In this document: piece after piece, positions 47,371 through 55,642 of the stretch
How positions within the stretch are numbered: position 1 is the stretch's first letter
How the letters are laid out: every line of letters begins with the position of its first letter
Source of the DNA: Kribbella steppae
Lineage (GTDB): Bacteria; Actinomycetota; Actinomycetes; Propionibacteriales; Kribbellaceae
Length of the DNA stretch: 64,000 nucleotides
Direction: 5' to 3'
NCBI RefSeq assembly: GCF_004342025.1
Contig: NZ_SLWN01000010.1
Location: 62,001 to 126,000 of the forward strand
The notes under the pieces: generated by a model
What the model was told of the DNA's origin: nothing
Databases searched by the model: none
The model's input: the letters and a program-made list of their open reading frames with translations, nothing else
Translations under genes and position numbers: made by a program

Positions 47371-48168
47371 TTACTTGAGCACTTGGCGGAGGGAAACCGA
47401 ATTACGCGCCCGCAGCCGGTCCTCGTGCAGGCCCGGGCGGAGCAGCAGCGGCAGGCTGGCCGCGAGCAGGAGCAATGCCACGATCCCGTCCAGCCAGTAG
47501 TGGTTGGCCGTCACCACGACCACCCCGAAGGTGATGATCGGGTGGGCCAGCCACAGCCAGCGCCACTTCGACCGGGTGATCAGGATCATCGACAGCGCGA
47601 TCAGCGCGGCCCAGCCGACGTGCAGGCTGGGCATCGCGGCGAACTGGTTCGCCACCCCGCCGGAGCGCTCCACGCCGTAGACCGACTGGCCGAACTGCAG
47701 GCCGGTGTCGACGAAGCCGGCCATCATCCGCGGCGGCGCGAGCGGGAACACGATGTGCCCGACCAGTGCCAGCGCGGTGACCGACACGATCGTCCAGCGG
47801 ACATGCGTGTAGGCCCTCGGCCGCCAGATGCTCAGCCAGAGCAGGACCGCGGCGGTCAGTGGTGCGTGGACGCTGGCGTAGTAGAGGTTCGCCCCCTCGA
47901 CCAGCTGAGGAATCTTCAGCGCCGCCTGCTGGATCGAGGCTTCGTTCGGCAGGTGCAGCCAGTTCTGCAGGGCGAGGATCTCGTGGGCGTGGTCGAACGC
48001 GGAGCCCGTGTGCTTCGCGGCGACCTGCCGGCCGAGACTGTAGACGAGAAACAAAGTGGCCAGCAGAACCGCTTCTCGTATGACCCGCCAGACGACAGGC
48101 CCGGACCTCGTGTCCCGCCCCTCGCCGTCCCCACCGATCCCCACCCGCTCCAGCGCCTGTGTCCCCAT
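47371..48168 (-). CDS. PAP2-superfamily membrane phosphatase (AUR1/IPC-synthase-like)
   Basis: The 265-residue protein has six membrane helices and the PAP2 signatures MPSLHVGWA (motif 2 His) and NHYWLDGIV (motif 3 His and Asp); motif 1 is represented by FPLAPPRM. This pattern matches the inositolphosphotransferase-like branch common in actinobacteria, with a role in lipid phosphate transfer or hydrolysis. It follows the helicase gene by 39 bases in the opposite reading order (helicase downstream), so the two may be cotranscribed. Confidence 0.9.
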   Translation of the reverse strand: MGTQALERVGIGGDGEGRDTRSGPVVWRVIREAVLLATLFLVYSLGRQVAAKHTGSAFDHAHEILALQNWLHLPNEASIQQAALKIPQLVEGANLYYASVHAPLTAAVLLWLSIWRPRAYTHVRWTIVSVTALALVGHIVFPLAPPRMMAGFVDTGLQFGQSVYGVERSGGVANQFAAMPSLHVGWAALIALSMILITRSKWRWLWLAHPIITFGVVVVTANHYWLDGIVALLLLAASLPLLLRPGLHEDRLRARNSVSLRQVLK

Positions 48169-48252
48169 CTTTTCGACGGTACCTGGCCTTCCCCCAGGAT
48201 TGGCCCAGGAGGAACCCTGGCGTTGCCCTGGGCAACCCCGGAGCGACCGTTC

Positions 48253-48300
48253 GTGACGCGTCCGTCACGCCGTCGCGACCATCCCTTGACGGTCGCGACG
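48253..48300 (-). terminator. Hairpins after the ABC permease operon
   Basis: CGTCGCGACC (48271-48280) pairs perfectly with GGTCGCGACG (48291-48300) around a 10-base loop, 21-50 bases past the permease stop. A smaller dyad, GTGACG-N4-CGTCAC, lies at 48253-48268. They probably terminate the ABC operon and separate it from the PAP2 gene. Confidence 0.68.
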
Positions 48301-48320
48301 ACCAGCTTCTGGACGGTCGA

Positions 48321-49223
48321 TCAGCCCTTCACGGCGCCGGTCAGCACGCCCTTGGCGAAGTGCCGCTGCAGGAACGGGTAGATGATCAGGATCGGCACGA
48401 TCGAGACGACCAGGATCGCCATCTGGATCGACGCCTGTGGCGGGAGCAGTTCGGTGCCGAGCTCGGCACTGCCCAGTTGGGTGTCGTTGATGACATACGT
48501 GCGCAACACCAGCTGCAACGGCCACAGCTTGCTGTCGTTCAGGTACAGCAAGGCGCTGAAGAACGCGTTCCAGTACGCGACCGCGTAGAACAGCCCGATC
48601 ACCGACAGCACCGCCTTGGACAGCGGCAGAACGATGTAGCTGAAGGTCTTCAGCTCACCCGCACCGTCGATCCGGGCGCTCTCGGTGATCTCGTTCGGCA
48701 GGTTCATGAAGAACGCACGCAACACGATCACGTTGAACGCGCTGACCATCGTCGGCACGATCAGCGCCCAGATGCTGTCCAGCAGCCCGACACCCTTCAC
48801 CACCAGGTACGTCGGGATGATGCCGGGGGAGAACAACATGCTGAACAGGATCACCAGCAGGATCGGCCGCCCGGCCGTGAACGACGGCCGGGACAGCGCG
48901 TAGGCGAGCAGGCAGGACACGGTGAGGCTGAGCGCCGTACCGACCACCGTCACGAACACGCTCACGAACAGCGCCTGGGTCACCACGCCGCCGGCGAACA
49001 GCGACTGGTAGGCGGCGAAGTTGACCGACTCCGGGAACAGGACCAGCCCGCCGGACTCGTTGATCTGCTTGTTCGGCGCCACACTGGTCGAGATCACCCC
49101 GACGAACGGGATGATCACCACCGCGCAGAACACCAGCAGGACGAGACCCTTGAAGGCCCGCATCGGCCAGGACGGCATCGGTACGCCGTTGACGATTCGG
49201 CGTTGAACGGTCTTGGGACTCAT
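48321..49223 (-). CDS. ABC sugar transporter permease, CUT1/LplC type
   Basis: The 300-residue protein has six membrane helices and the permease EAA motif ESARIDGAGELKTFSYIVLPLSKAVL. It belongs to the oligosaccharide branch that uses LipO-like binding proteins. ATGA overlap with the partner permease. No ATPase is encoded here, so a shared MsiK-like ATPase elsewhere in the chromosome is likely, as is normal for actinobacterial CUT1 systems. Confidence 0.95.
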   Translation of the reverse strand: MSPKTVQRRIVNGVPMPSWPMRAFKGLVLLVFCAVVIIPFVGVISTSVAPNKQINESGGLVLFPESVNFAAYQSLFAGGVVTQALFVSVFVTVVGTALSLTVSCLLAYALSRPSFTAGRPILLVILFSMLFSPGIIPTYLVVKGVGLLDSIWALIVPTMVSAFNVIVLRAFFMNLPNEITESARIDGAGELKTFSYIVLPLSKAVLSVIGLFYAVAYWNAFFSALLYLNDSKLWPLQLVLRTYVINDTQLGSAELGTELLPPQASIQMAILVVSIVPILIIYPFLQRHFAKGVLTGAVKG

Positions 49224-50164
49224 CGCTGGTACACCCCCTGCTCGCCGAAGATGTGCGCCACCTTGTTCGCCGCCAGCACCAGCGCGACGCCGACGAGACC
49301 CTTCACCAGGCCGACCGCGGCGGCCACGCCCCAGGCGCCACCGATCACGCCGTTGTTGTAGACGTAGGTGTCCAGTACTTCGCTGATGTCCCGGCCGACC
49401 GCTTGTTGCTGCAGGATGATCTGCTCGAAGCCGACGGTGAGCGAGTCGCCGAGCCGCAGGATGAACAGCAGGATGATGATCCCGCGCAGCCCCGGCAGCG
49501 TGACGTGCCACAGCTGCCGCATCCGGCTCGCGCCGTCGACACTGGCCGCCTCGTAGAGCTGTGAGTCGATCTGGGACAGCGCCGCCAGGAACAGGATCGT
49601 CGCCCAGCCGGTGTCCTTCCAGATGATCTGCGACGTCAGCAGCACGTGGAACAGTTCGGAGTTCCCGATGATGTTGATCGTGGCCAGGTCGTGCGACCGC
49701 AGGTAGTTGTTCAGCAACCCGCTGCCGCCGAGCATCTGCTGGAACAGTGCGACCACGATCACCCAGGACATGAAGTGCGGCAGGTAGAGGATGCTCTGCG
49801 CGATCCGTTTGATCCGCTCCGAGAACAGCGAGTTCAGCAGCAGGGCGAGCAGGATCGGCGCCGGGAACACGAAGATCGACTGCAGGCTGGTCAGGATCAG
49901 GGTGTTCTTCAGCGCCCGCAGGAAGGCCGGGTCGCCGTTGAAGATCACCCCGAAGTTCGCCCAGCCGGACCAGTCGCTGCCACTGATGCCGAGGAACGGC
50001 TGGTAGTCCTTGAACGCGATCACGTTCCCCAGCAGCGGCACGTAGTGGAACGCGATGATCAGCGCGGTCCCGGGCAGTGCGAACAGCAGCAGCACCCTGT
50101 CCCGGAGCAGCCGTTGCCCCAGGCTCAGCTGCTGCTGCGGTCGCGTTTTGGATCGCTGGAGCAT
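49220..50164 (-). CDS. ABC sugar transporter permease, CUT1/LplB type
   Basis: The 314-residue protein has a basic N-terminus, six membrane helices and the EAA loop YEAASVDGASRMRQLWHVTLPGLRGII. It pairs with the permease downstream. It begins one base from the stop of the binding-protein gene. The substrate is inferred from the adjacent sialidase and aldolase to be a sialic-acid-containing or related acidic oligosaccharide. Confidence 0.95.
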   Translation of the reverse strand: MLQRSKTRPQQQLSLGQRLLRDRVLLLFALPGTALIIAFHYVPLLGNVIAFKDYQPFLGISGSDWSGWANFGVIFNGDPAFLRALKNTLILTSLQSIFVFPAPILLALLLNSLFSERIKRIAQSILYLPHFMSWVIVVALFQQMLGGSGLLNNYLRSHDLATINIIGNSELFHVLLTSQIIWKDTGWATILFLAALSQIDSQLYEAASVDGASRMRQLWHVTLPGLRGIIILLFILRLGDSLTVGFEQIILQQQAVGRDISEVLDTYVYNNGVIGGAWGVAAAVGLVKGLVGVALVLAANKVAHIFGEQGVYQR

Positions 50165-51787
50165 CTACTTCCCTGCCGCGTCGGTGAAGGCCTTCTCGAG
50201 CTCGGAGCGCATCGTGTCGCCGCCCGAGGACTTCCAGGTCTGGACCGCCGCCGTCCAGTCCGACACCGGCTTCTTGCCCTGCACGATCTGGCCTTCCAGG
50301 TCGGTCATCGTCTTGGCCAGCTGCGTCTGCTTCTTCGACTGCGTGTCGGAGTAGAGCCCGTACGACGCGTCGTACACGAGCCGGTCGGCCACCTTCTGCT
50401 GGATGGCGTGCTGCTTCTGCGGTACGTCGGGCTTGCCCGCCCAGTAGAGCGCCAGCGCGGAGTCGCTGATGTACTGCAGGCCGATACCGGTCTCGACCAC
50501 ACCGGTCTTGGTCGGCACCGGGTCGGTGCCCTGCAACGCGTAGTGGCGGCCTGCGACGCCGTACTTGCGGAACAGGTACTCCTCGGTGCCGAACGGCGCG
50601 GCCATCCAGTTGGCGATCTTCAGCAGCGTGTCGGCCGAGTGCTTGCTGTCCTTGCTGAACGAGGTGATGTTGTTCAGCGCCGAGCCCATCCAGGGCGCGC
50701 CCTCACCGCTGTCGAAACCGGGGACGTCGAGCATGTTCACCGCGAACGCGTCACCGGCGGTGTTGTCGGAGTAGTACTGGTTCCAGGCGACGAAGCTGTC
50801 GTAGTCGAAGGCGGCGATCCCGCCGTTGAACCACTGCTTGCGGGCGCTGGCCTTGTCGTTGAACGCGTCCGGGTTGATCACGCCGGCCGCGACCATCTTG
50901 CGGCCCGCCTCGAGTGCCTCGAGCTGTGCCTCGTGCTCGTACATCGAGGTGAACTTGCCGCCCTCTTCCTTCCAGACGTTCGGGATCGCGAGCATCTGCC
51001 GGATCGTCGACAGCGGCACCCGGGTCCAGGCCCACTTGTTCTGCTTGGCCGCGGTCATCTCCTTGGCCAGGTCGAAGAACTCCTGGAAGTTCTTCGGCGC
51101 AGGGTCCTTGATGCCCTTCGCGGCGAGCAGGTCCGCGCGGTAGAGCGGCAGGGACGTCCGGGACATCCCGCGTGGCACCGGTACGCCGTAGATCGCGCCG
51201 TTGAAGACGCAGCCCTTCCAGTACTCGGTCGGGATGTTCGCCAGGAACGGGTACTTCTTGACCGCGTCGCCGGACAGCTGCTCGGTCAGGTCCATGCACT
51301 TGGCCTTCACCAGACCGGGGATCTGCACGGTGTCGACCGGGATGTTCAGGATGTCGGGCAGGTCGCCGCCGGCGATCCGGGTGGCGAACTTGTCCTTGTA
51401 CTCGTCGTTCGACGCCATGCTGATCTGCAGCTCGGAACCGAGCCGCTCGTTCACGGCCTGCCAGAACTGGTTCTTGTCCACCGCCGGCGGGATCGCACCG
51501 GGGATGTTCGTCATGAACGTGATCGGCTTGCCGTCACCCGGCACCTCGGTGATCGCCCGGGTCGGATTCGCCGGGTACTTCAGGAAGCCGTCCAGGACGA
51601 CGTCCGTGCCGGGCAGGTCGGGCTTGATGTCGCCGTACTTGGTATAGGTCGGTAGTTTCACGGCCAGGTTGGCGGCGGCCGAGTTCTTCTTGTCCGAAGC
51701 ACACCCCGCCAGCAGCGGCGTACCGGTGACCGCGACAGCGGCGGCGGCCAGACCACCGCCGAGGAATGTTCTTCTGCTGACTGGCAT
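50165..51787 (-). CDS. Extracellular solute-binding lipoprotein of the CUT1 transporter
   Basis: The 540-residue protein starts with a Tat-type signal (SRRTFLGGG) and lipobox LLAGC. It is large, as is typical for LplA/LipO-like binding proteins that accept oligosaccharides. Segments such as WTRVPLSTIRQMLAIPNVWKEEGGKFTSMYE and FGTEEYLFRKYGVAGRHYALQG are typical of this group. First gene of the importer operon, divergent from the sialidase with a shared 47-bp control region. Confidence 0.94.
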   Translation of the reverse strand: MPVSRRTFLGGGLAAAAVAVTGTPLLAGCASDKKNSAAANLAVKLPTYTKYGDIKPDLPGTDVVLDGFLKYPANPTRAITEVPGDGKPITFMTNIPGAIPPAVDKNQFWQAVNERLGSELQISMASNDEYKDKFATRIAGGDLPDILNIPVDTVQIPGLVKAKCMDLTEQLSGDAVKKYPFLANIPTEYWKGCVFNGAIYGVPVPRGMSRTSLPLYRADLLAAKGIKDPAPKNFQEFFDLAKEMTAAKQNKWAWTRVPLSTIRQMLAIPNVWKEEGGKFTSMYEHEAQLEALEAGRKMVAAGVINPDAFNDKASARKQWFNGGIAAFDYDSFVAWNQYYSDNTAGDAFAVNMLDVPGFDSGEGAPWMGSALNNITSFSKDSKHSADTLLKIANWMAAPFGTEEYLFRKYGVAGRHYALQGTDPVPTKTGVVETGIGLQYISDSALALYWAGKPDVPQKQHAIQQKVADRLVYDASYGLYSDTQSKKQTQLAKTMTDLEGQIVQGKKPVSDWTAAVQTWKSSGGDTMRSELEKAFTDAAGK

Positions 51788-51819
51788 GAGTCCTCACTTC
51801 CATCGGAGGGCCACACCAT

Positions 51820-51839
51820 GACATAGTACGTCCTATGTC
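51820..51839. promoter_or_regulatory. Operator-like dyad between importer and sialidase operons
   Basis: GACATAG (51820-51826) and CTATGTC (51833-51839) form a perfect 7-bp dyad with a 6-base centre. It covers the sialidase ATG (51835) and lies 33 bases from the binding-protein start. It is a good candidate site for the GntR protein encoded at 54079 and would co-regulate import and breakdown. Confidence 0.68.
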
Positions 51840-52914
51840 TTCAAGAGTCGGCGCGGTGGAAATCGCCGGAGCTGTGTTCGATCCGGCCGGCAGCGGCTAT
51901 CACACGTTCCGGATCCCGTCCGTCCTGGCGCGGGGCGAGCTGGTGCTCGCCTTCTGCGAGGGACGGCTGCACGGATCTGGCGACGCGGGCGAGATCGAGG
52001 TCGTGCTGCGCCGCTCACTCGACGGCGGACGGACCTGGCTGCCGCTGCAGGTCGTGTCCGCGGTTCCCGGCAAGACGTGCGGCAATCCGGTGCCGATGAT
52101 CGACCCAGCGAGTGGCGACATCGTGCTGGTCACGGTGCAGAACGGCGCTCACGCGGTGGAGATGTCGCTGGCCCGCGGGACCGATCCAGAGTCCGGTCGC
52201 CGGGTGTTCGTCCAGCGCTCGGCAGATGACGGCGCGACCTGGAGCCCGACCGAGGAGATCACCGCGCAGGTCAAGCCGGCCGACTGGGGTTGGTACGCGA
52301 CCGGGCCGTGCCACGGCATCGCGCTGACGACCGGTCGTCTCGTCGTACCGGCGAATCACTCCTTCGTGCCGGATGCACCTGTCGACGATCTGATCCGGTT
52401 GAACGGCGGCCACTGCATCGTGAGCGACGACGGTGGTGTCACGTGGTCGGTCGGCTTCGTCGATCGCAACGACGGTCCGGAGATCAACGCGAACGAGACG
52501 GCTGTCGCCGAGCTGCCGGACGGGCGGTTGTACTTCAATGCCCGCAACCACCAGGGGACCGGGCCGGCGCGTGTGCACGCTTGGTCTTCGGACGGCGGTA
52601 CGACGCTCGACGCGCCGTACACCGGGATTCCGGAGATCACCGCGCCGGGCATCCAGGGGAGTGTGCTCGCGCTGCCTGACGGCCGGCTGCTGTTGTCGAC
52701 GCCGGTCAACCCGTCGAGCCGCCGGGAGCTGACCGTCTTCGTCAGTGCGGACTCCGGGCAGTCGTGGCGGCCCGGTCTGGTCGTGCACCCGGGCATGGCC
52801 GGCTACTCCGATCTGGTGCTGCTGGCCGACGGCCGGGTTGGGATCTTCTACGAGGCCGGTGAGACCTCGTCGTTCGCAACCCTGCGCTTCGCCTTCTTCG
52901 ATTCCGCCTTATGA
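51835..52914 (+). CDS. Sialidase (GH33), cytoplasmic
   Basis: The 359-residue protein has the FRIP motif (HTFRIPSVL, first Arg of the triad) and at least four Asp-box repeats (SLDGGRTW, SADDGATW, SDDGGVTW, SADSGQSW). It also has ANETAVAELPDGRLYFNARN and YSDLVLLADGRVGIFYE, so the six-bladed propeller seems complete. There is no signal peptide, so cleavage would occur in the cytosol after oligosaccharide import by the divergent ABC system. The stop overlaps the aldolase start (ATGA). Confidence 0.93.
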   Translation: MSSRVGAVEIAGAVFDPAGSGYHTFRIPSVLARGELVLAFCEGRLHGSGDAGEIEVVLRRSLDGGRTWLPLQVVSAVPGKTCGNPVPMIDPASGDIVLVTVQNGAHAVEMSLARGTDPESGRRVFVQRSADDGATWSPTEEITAQVKPADWGWYATGPCHGIALTTGRLVVPANHSFVPDAPVDDLIRLNGGHCIVSDDGGVTWSVGFVDRNDGPEINANETAVAELPDGRLYFNARNHQGTGPARVHAWSSDGGTTLDAPYTGIPEITAPGIQGSVLALPDGRLLLSTPVNPSSRRELTVFVSADSGQSWRPGLVVHPGMAGYSDLVLLADGRVGIFYEAGETSSFATLRFAFFDSAL

Positions 52915-53888
52915 CGTTGGGAGACCCCTTGACCGACCCCGCCCACGACCCCGCCCAGGACGCAGCCCGGTTGACCGGCGTCGTACCGCCGCTCGTCACC
53001 CCGCTCACGCCCGAGCTCGACGTCGACACCGCATCGCTGGCCCGGTTGATCGATCATCAGTTGACCGGCGGTGTGGACGGGGTGTTCGTGCTCGGCACCT
53101 CCGGTGAAGGCACGTTCCTGACCGACGAACAGCGGCAGGTCGTGCTGGAGACCACCGTGGCGGAGGTGGCAGGTCAGGTGCCGGTGCTGGCCGGTGTCAT
53201 CGACACGTCGACCGCCCGGTCCGGTGCGCATCTGTCGGCCGCGTTGAAGGCCGGCGTGGACGGTCTGGTCGCGACCGCGCCGTTCTACGCCGCCACGCAT
53301 CCGGCCGAGATCGAGAGGCACTTCGTGCGGCTGGCCTCGCTGGCCGGAGACACGCCGCTGTACGCGTACGACATCCCGCCGCGGGCCGGTGTGAAGCTGC
53401 CGGCATCGCTGATGATCGAGCTGGGTCAGCGCCGTGTCATCGCGGGGGTGAAGGACTCCAGCGGGCAGGAGGCGAGTCTGCGTCGGTTGGTGCTGGATCG
53501 GCGGGACGCCGGGCTGTCCGGGTTCGCGATCATGACTGGGTCCGAGGTGACGGTCGATTCCTCGCTGGCCTTCGGCGTCGACGGCGTCGTACCAGGGTTG
53601 GGGAACGTGGATCCGGCCGGGTACGTGCGGTTGTACGACGCGGTGGCCGCCGGGGACCTGGGTGCGGCGCGGGCCGAGCAGGACCGGCTGATCCGGCTGT
53701 TCGAGATCATCGACGTGGCGGATCGGAACCGGATGGGGGCGAGTTCGGCCGCGTTGGGTGCGTTCAAGGCCGGGCTGTACCTGCTCGGTGTGATCGCGTG
53801 CCCGGTGACGGCGTACCCGTCGATTCCGCTCGACGAGGCCGAGATCGCCGCCGTCCGCCCCTTGCTGGACCGCGCCGGATTACACTGA
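52911..53888 (+). CDS. DapA/NanA-family aldolase, probably N-acetylneuraminate lyase-like
   Basis: The 325-residue TIM-barrel protein has VFVLGTSGEGTFLTDEQRQ, the catalytic Tyr in LYAYDIPPR, the Schiff-base Lys in AGVKDSSG and GVDGVVPGLGNV. An N-terminal extension of about 20 residues is unusual. The family includes dihydrodipicolinate synthase, neuraminate lyase and other pyruvate aldolases. Coupling to a sialidase favours cleavage of sialic acid or a similar keto acid to an amino sugar and pyruvate. No nanK or nanE is visible here. Confidence 0.9.
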   Translation: MTLGDPLTDPAHDPAQDAARLTGVVPPLVTPLTPELDVDTASLARLIDHQLTGGVDGVFVLGTSGEGTFLTDEQRQVVLETTVAEVAGQVPVLAGVIDTSTARSGAHLSAALKAGVDGLVATAPFYAATHPAEIERHFVRLASLAGDTPLYAYDIPPRAGVKLPASLMIELGQRRVIAGVKDSSGQEASLRRLVLDRRDAGLSGFAIMTGSEVTVDSSLAFGVDGVVPGLGNVDPAGYVRLYDAVAAGDLGAARAEQDRLIRLFEIIDVADRNRMGASSAALGAFKAGLYLLGVIACPVTAYPSIPLDEAEIAAVRPLLDRAGLH

Positions 53889-53896
53889 GCGGTCTT

Positions 53897-54061
53897 AGGT
53901 CGTGTCTGGTGATCCCACGCCTACTGCGCGGCACTCGGCACGGCACCTCGCCGCACTGGCGCAAAGGCCACGATGCTCCGCTTCGAGACCTTCGCTCCAG
54001 CACGCCGATGCACCGCACCGAGCACCTGCTCGCTACGGCGCGGGATCACCAGACACGACCT
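53897..54061 (-). repeat. 165-bp inverted-repeat element forming one long hairpin
   Basis: The ends are a perfect 20-bp inverted repeat (53897-53916 with 54042-54061). The whole element then folds back on itself to a 17-base loop at 53970-53986, giving a stem of about 73 bp. Eleven interior differences between the arms are transitions, and every one would be a G-U pair if the minus strand were the RNA; only three clear transversions were noted in the well-aligned part. No target-site duplication is evident. It may be a MITE-like element or a structured RNA. It ends 17 bases before the GTG of the GntR gene. Confidence 0.8.
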
Positions 54062-54078
54062 GGACGAGGAGGCCGGCA

Positions 54079-54789
54079 GTGACAACGGGTGGGCTCAGCC
54101 GGGCACGGGGTGCGGCGGGGAATCAGTCCTTCATCCGCGACCAGATGAAGTCGTACATCCTGGAGCGCGGGCTGAAGGCGGGTGACCCGCTGCCCAACGA
54201 GCAGGAGCTGATGGCTCAGCTCGGGGTCGGACGGCACCCGTTGCGCGAGGCGATGAAGGCGCTGCAGGCGGTCGGCATCATCGAGATCCGGCACGGCTAC
54301 GGCACGTACGTCGGCGAGGTATCACTGCAGTCGCTGGAGGATGGGCTCGCCTTCCGGATGTCGCAGTCGATGGCCGGCGACCTCCGCGACGTCCAGAACG
54401 TCCTCGAGGTCCGCCAGGCCATCGAGGTCGGCCTGGCCGACGACGTGGTCGCCCACTTCACCTCCCACGGGTACGACTCGTTGGAGCCGATCGTCGAGCG
54501 GATGGAAGCCAAGGCCGAGTCCGGTGAGTACTTCCCGGACGAGGACTGGGCCTTCCACCAGGCGCTGTACGAGCCGCTGGGCAACGCGTTGGTGATCGAC
54601 CTGCTCAGCGTCTTCTGGCGCACGTTCGCGCAGGTCGACGTACGCCTGCCAGGCGCCCGCTACTCACCCGCGGACGCTGCCACCTGGCACCGCGACCTCC
54701 TGAACACCCTGCAAACCGGCGACTCGGACGCCTTCGCCCACTCGATGAAGAAGCACTTCCACGGCATCCACAGCCGCCTCGACGACTGA
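54079..54789 (+). CDS. FadR-type GntR transcriptional regulator
   Basis: The GTG at 54079 has GAGGAGG upstream. The 236-residue protein has the GntR winged helix (SYILERGLKAGDPLPNEQELMAQLGVGRHPLREAMKALQAVGIIEIRHGYGTYV) and a C-terminal FCD ligand domain with metal-binding His and Asp in EDWAFHQALYE and the C-terminal HFHGIH. It probably controls the sialidase/aldolase and importer operons through the dyad at 51820-51839. Its 5' region is occupied by the 165-bp hairpin element. Confidence 0.93.
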   Translation: MTTGGLSRARGAAGNQSFIRDQMKSYILERGLKAGDPLPNEQELMAQLGVGRHPLREAMKALQAVGIIEIRHGYGTYVGEVSLQSLEDGLAFRMSQSMAGDLRDVQNVLEVRQAIEVGLADDVVAHFTSHGYDSLEPIVERMEAKAESGEYFPDEDWAFHQALYEPLGNALVIDLLSVFWRTFAQVDVRLPGARYSPADAATWHRDLLNTLQTGDSDAFAHSMKKHFHGIHSRLDD

Positions 54790-54871
54790 CACCGTGCAGT
54801 CCGACAGGACGTATACCTCCACTACTGGGTGATGGCCGAGCGGGTGAGCGTTGACCTCCGGCTCAGACGTG

Positions 54872-54891
54872 GACACCTCCTGTCGAGCTGC
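54872..54891 (+). repeat. 20-bp direct repeat, left copy
   Basis: GACACCTCCTGTCGAGCTGC occurs here and again, identically, at 55620-55639. The two copies bracket the truncated DUF559 gene at a distance of 748 bp and sit at the junctions with unrelated genes, which suggests insertion or recombination. Confidence 0.8.
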
Positions 54892-54904
54892 CCGTTGTGG
54901 ATAG

Positions 54905-55537
54905 CCGCTCCTGGTCACACCGGAGAAGCCACATGTCACCGTTCCGCCCAAGCGCCGGCCACGTCCGGGACCCCCGGCTGTGCTGCATTGGGCCGACACT
55001 TGTCCCGACGAGCGCCGGGATCGGATCACGTCACTACTGCGGACCGTCCTCGACTGTTCCCGGCTCCTCCCGTTCTCGGAGGCACTCGCCGTGGCGGACG
55101 CGGCCGTCGCCTCCGGACGGATCAACCAGGACGAGCTGCTTGCCGCCACCGTGGCGATGCGGGGTCCGGGCTGCCCGAACGGTCGCCGAGTGGCCGCAGC
55201 CGCGATCGGGGACTCCGGCAGCTTCCTCGAGTCGATGCTCCGGGCTCTCCTGATCACCGAGGGCATCGACGGCTTCGAACCACAGGTCCTGGTTTCCAAC
55301 GGCCGGTTCCGGGCCCGGGTCGACCTGGGTCATCGCCGGGCACGGCTGGCGTTGGAGGCGGACGGCTTCGAGTTCCACGGCTCCCGCCGGGACTTCGCCG
55401 CCGACTGCCGGCGGTACGACGAACTGGTGGCGGCGGGTTGGCTGGTGCTCCGGCTCACCTATGAACAGATCATCGGCGACCCGGCGTGGGTGGTCGCCAC
55501 CGTCCGTGCCGCCCTGGCTCAGCGTCTCACCGACTGA
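54905..55537 (+). pseudogene. 5'-truncated DUF559 (Vsr-like endonuclease fold) gene
   Basis: The reading frame opens after a TAG at 54902 and the first usable start is GTG 54980 (185 residues). The encoded segment fits DUF559 proteins, which often carry an AbiEi-like HTH at the N-terminus. The linker (VLHWADT, ITSLLRTVLDC, LPFSEALAVADAAV) and nuclease-fold core (RARVDLGHRRARLALEADGFEFHG, DCRRYDELVAAGWLVLRLTYEQI) are present. Roughly the first 100 residues are missing. In-frame codons upstream of the GTG still read like the family, so the gene was cut by rearrangement near the left 20-bp repeat. A shortened functional product is possible. Confidence 0.65.
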
Positions 55538-55550
55538 TTGCGTCCAAACT

Positions 55551-55632
55551 GACAGGAGGTGTACTCGCCATGGTCAGCCAGGTTTCCGCCGCCGAGCGTG
55601 TCGACGACGGGTCGACCTCGACACCTCCTGTC
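55551..55632. repeat. Inverted repeat between DUF559 remnant and XPB gene
   Basis: GACAGGAGGTGT (55551-55562) and ACACCTCCTGTC (55621-55632) are exact complements 58 bases apart; the right arm lies within the second 20-bp direct repeat. For the minus strand it begins 11 bases past the XPB stop and may act as terminator. On the plus strand the left arm looks like a strong ribosome site followed by ATG 55570. Confidence 0.7.
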
Positions 55633-55639
55633 GAGCTGC
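55620..55639 (+). repeat. 20-bp direct repeat, right copy
   Basis: Identical to 54872-54891. It ends 3 bases before the XPB stop codon and overlaps the arm of an inverted repeat. Confidence 0.8.
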
Positions 55640-55642
55640 ACA

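Noticed and set aside
49646..51655. 669-codon plus-strand ORF antisense to the transporter genes
   Set aside because: Arg/Gly/Leu-rich sequence with no motif; permease and binding-protein genes on the other strand are clear.
52911..53888. Lysine-biosynthesis dapA
   Set aside because: The fold fits, but the gene is coupled to a sialidase and has an N-terminal extension; catabolic aldolase is more likely. Not excluded by sequence alone.
54905..55537. Part of a restriction-modification or AbiE toxin-antitoxin system
   Set aside because: No methyltransferase, partner toxin or antitoxin gene is adjacent, and the gene lacks its N-terminal half.
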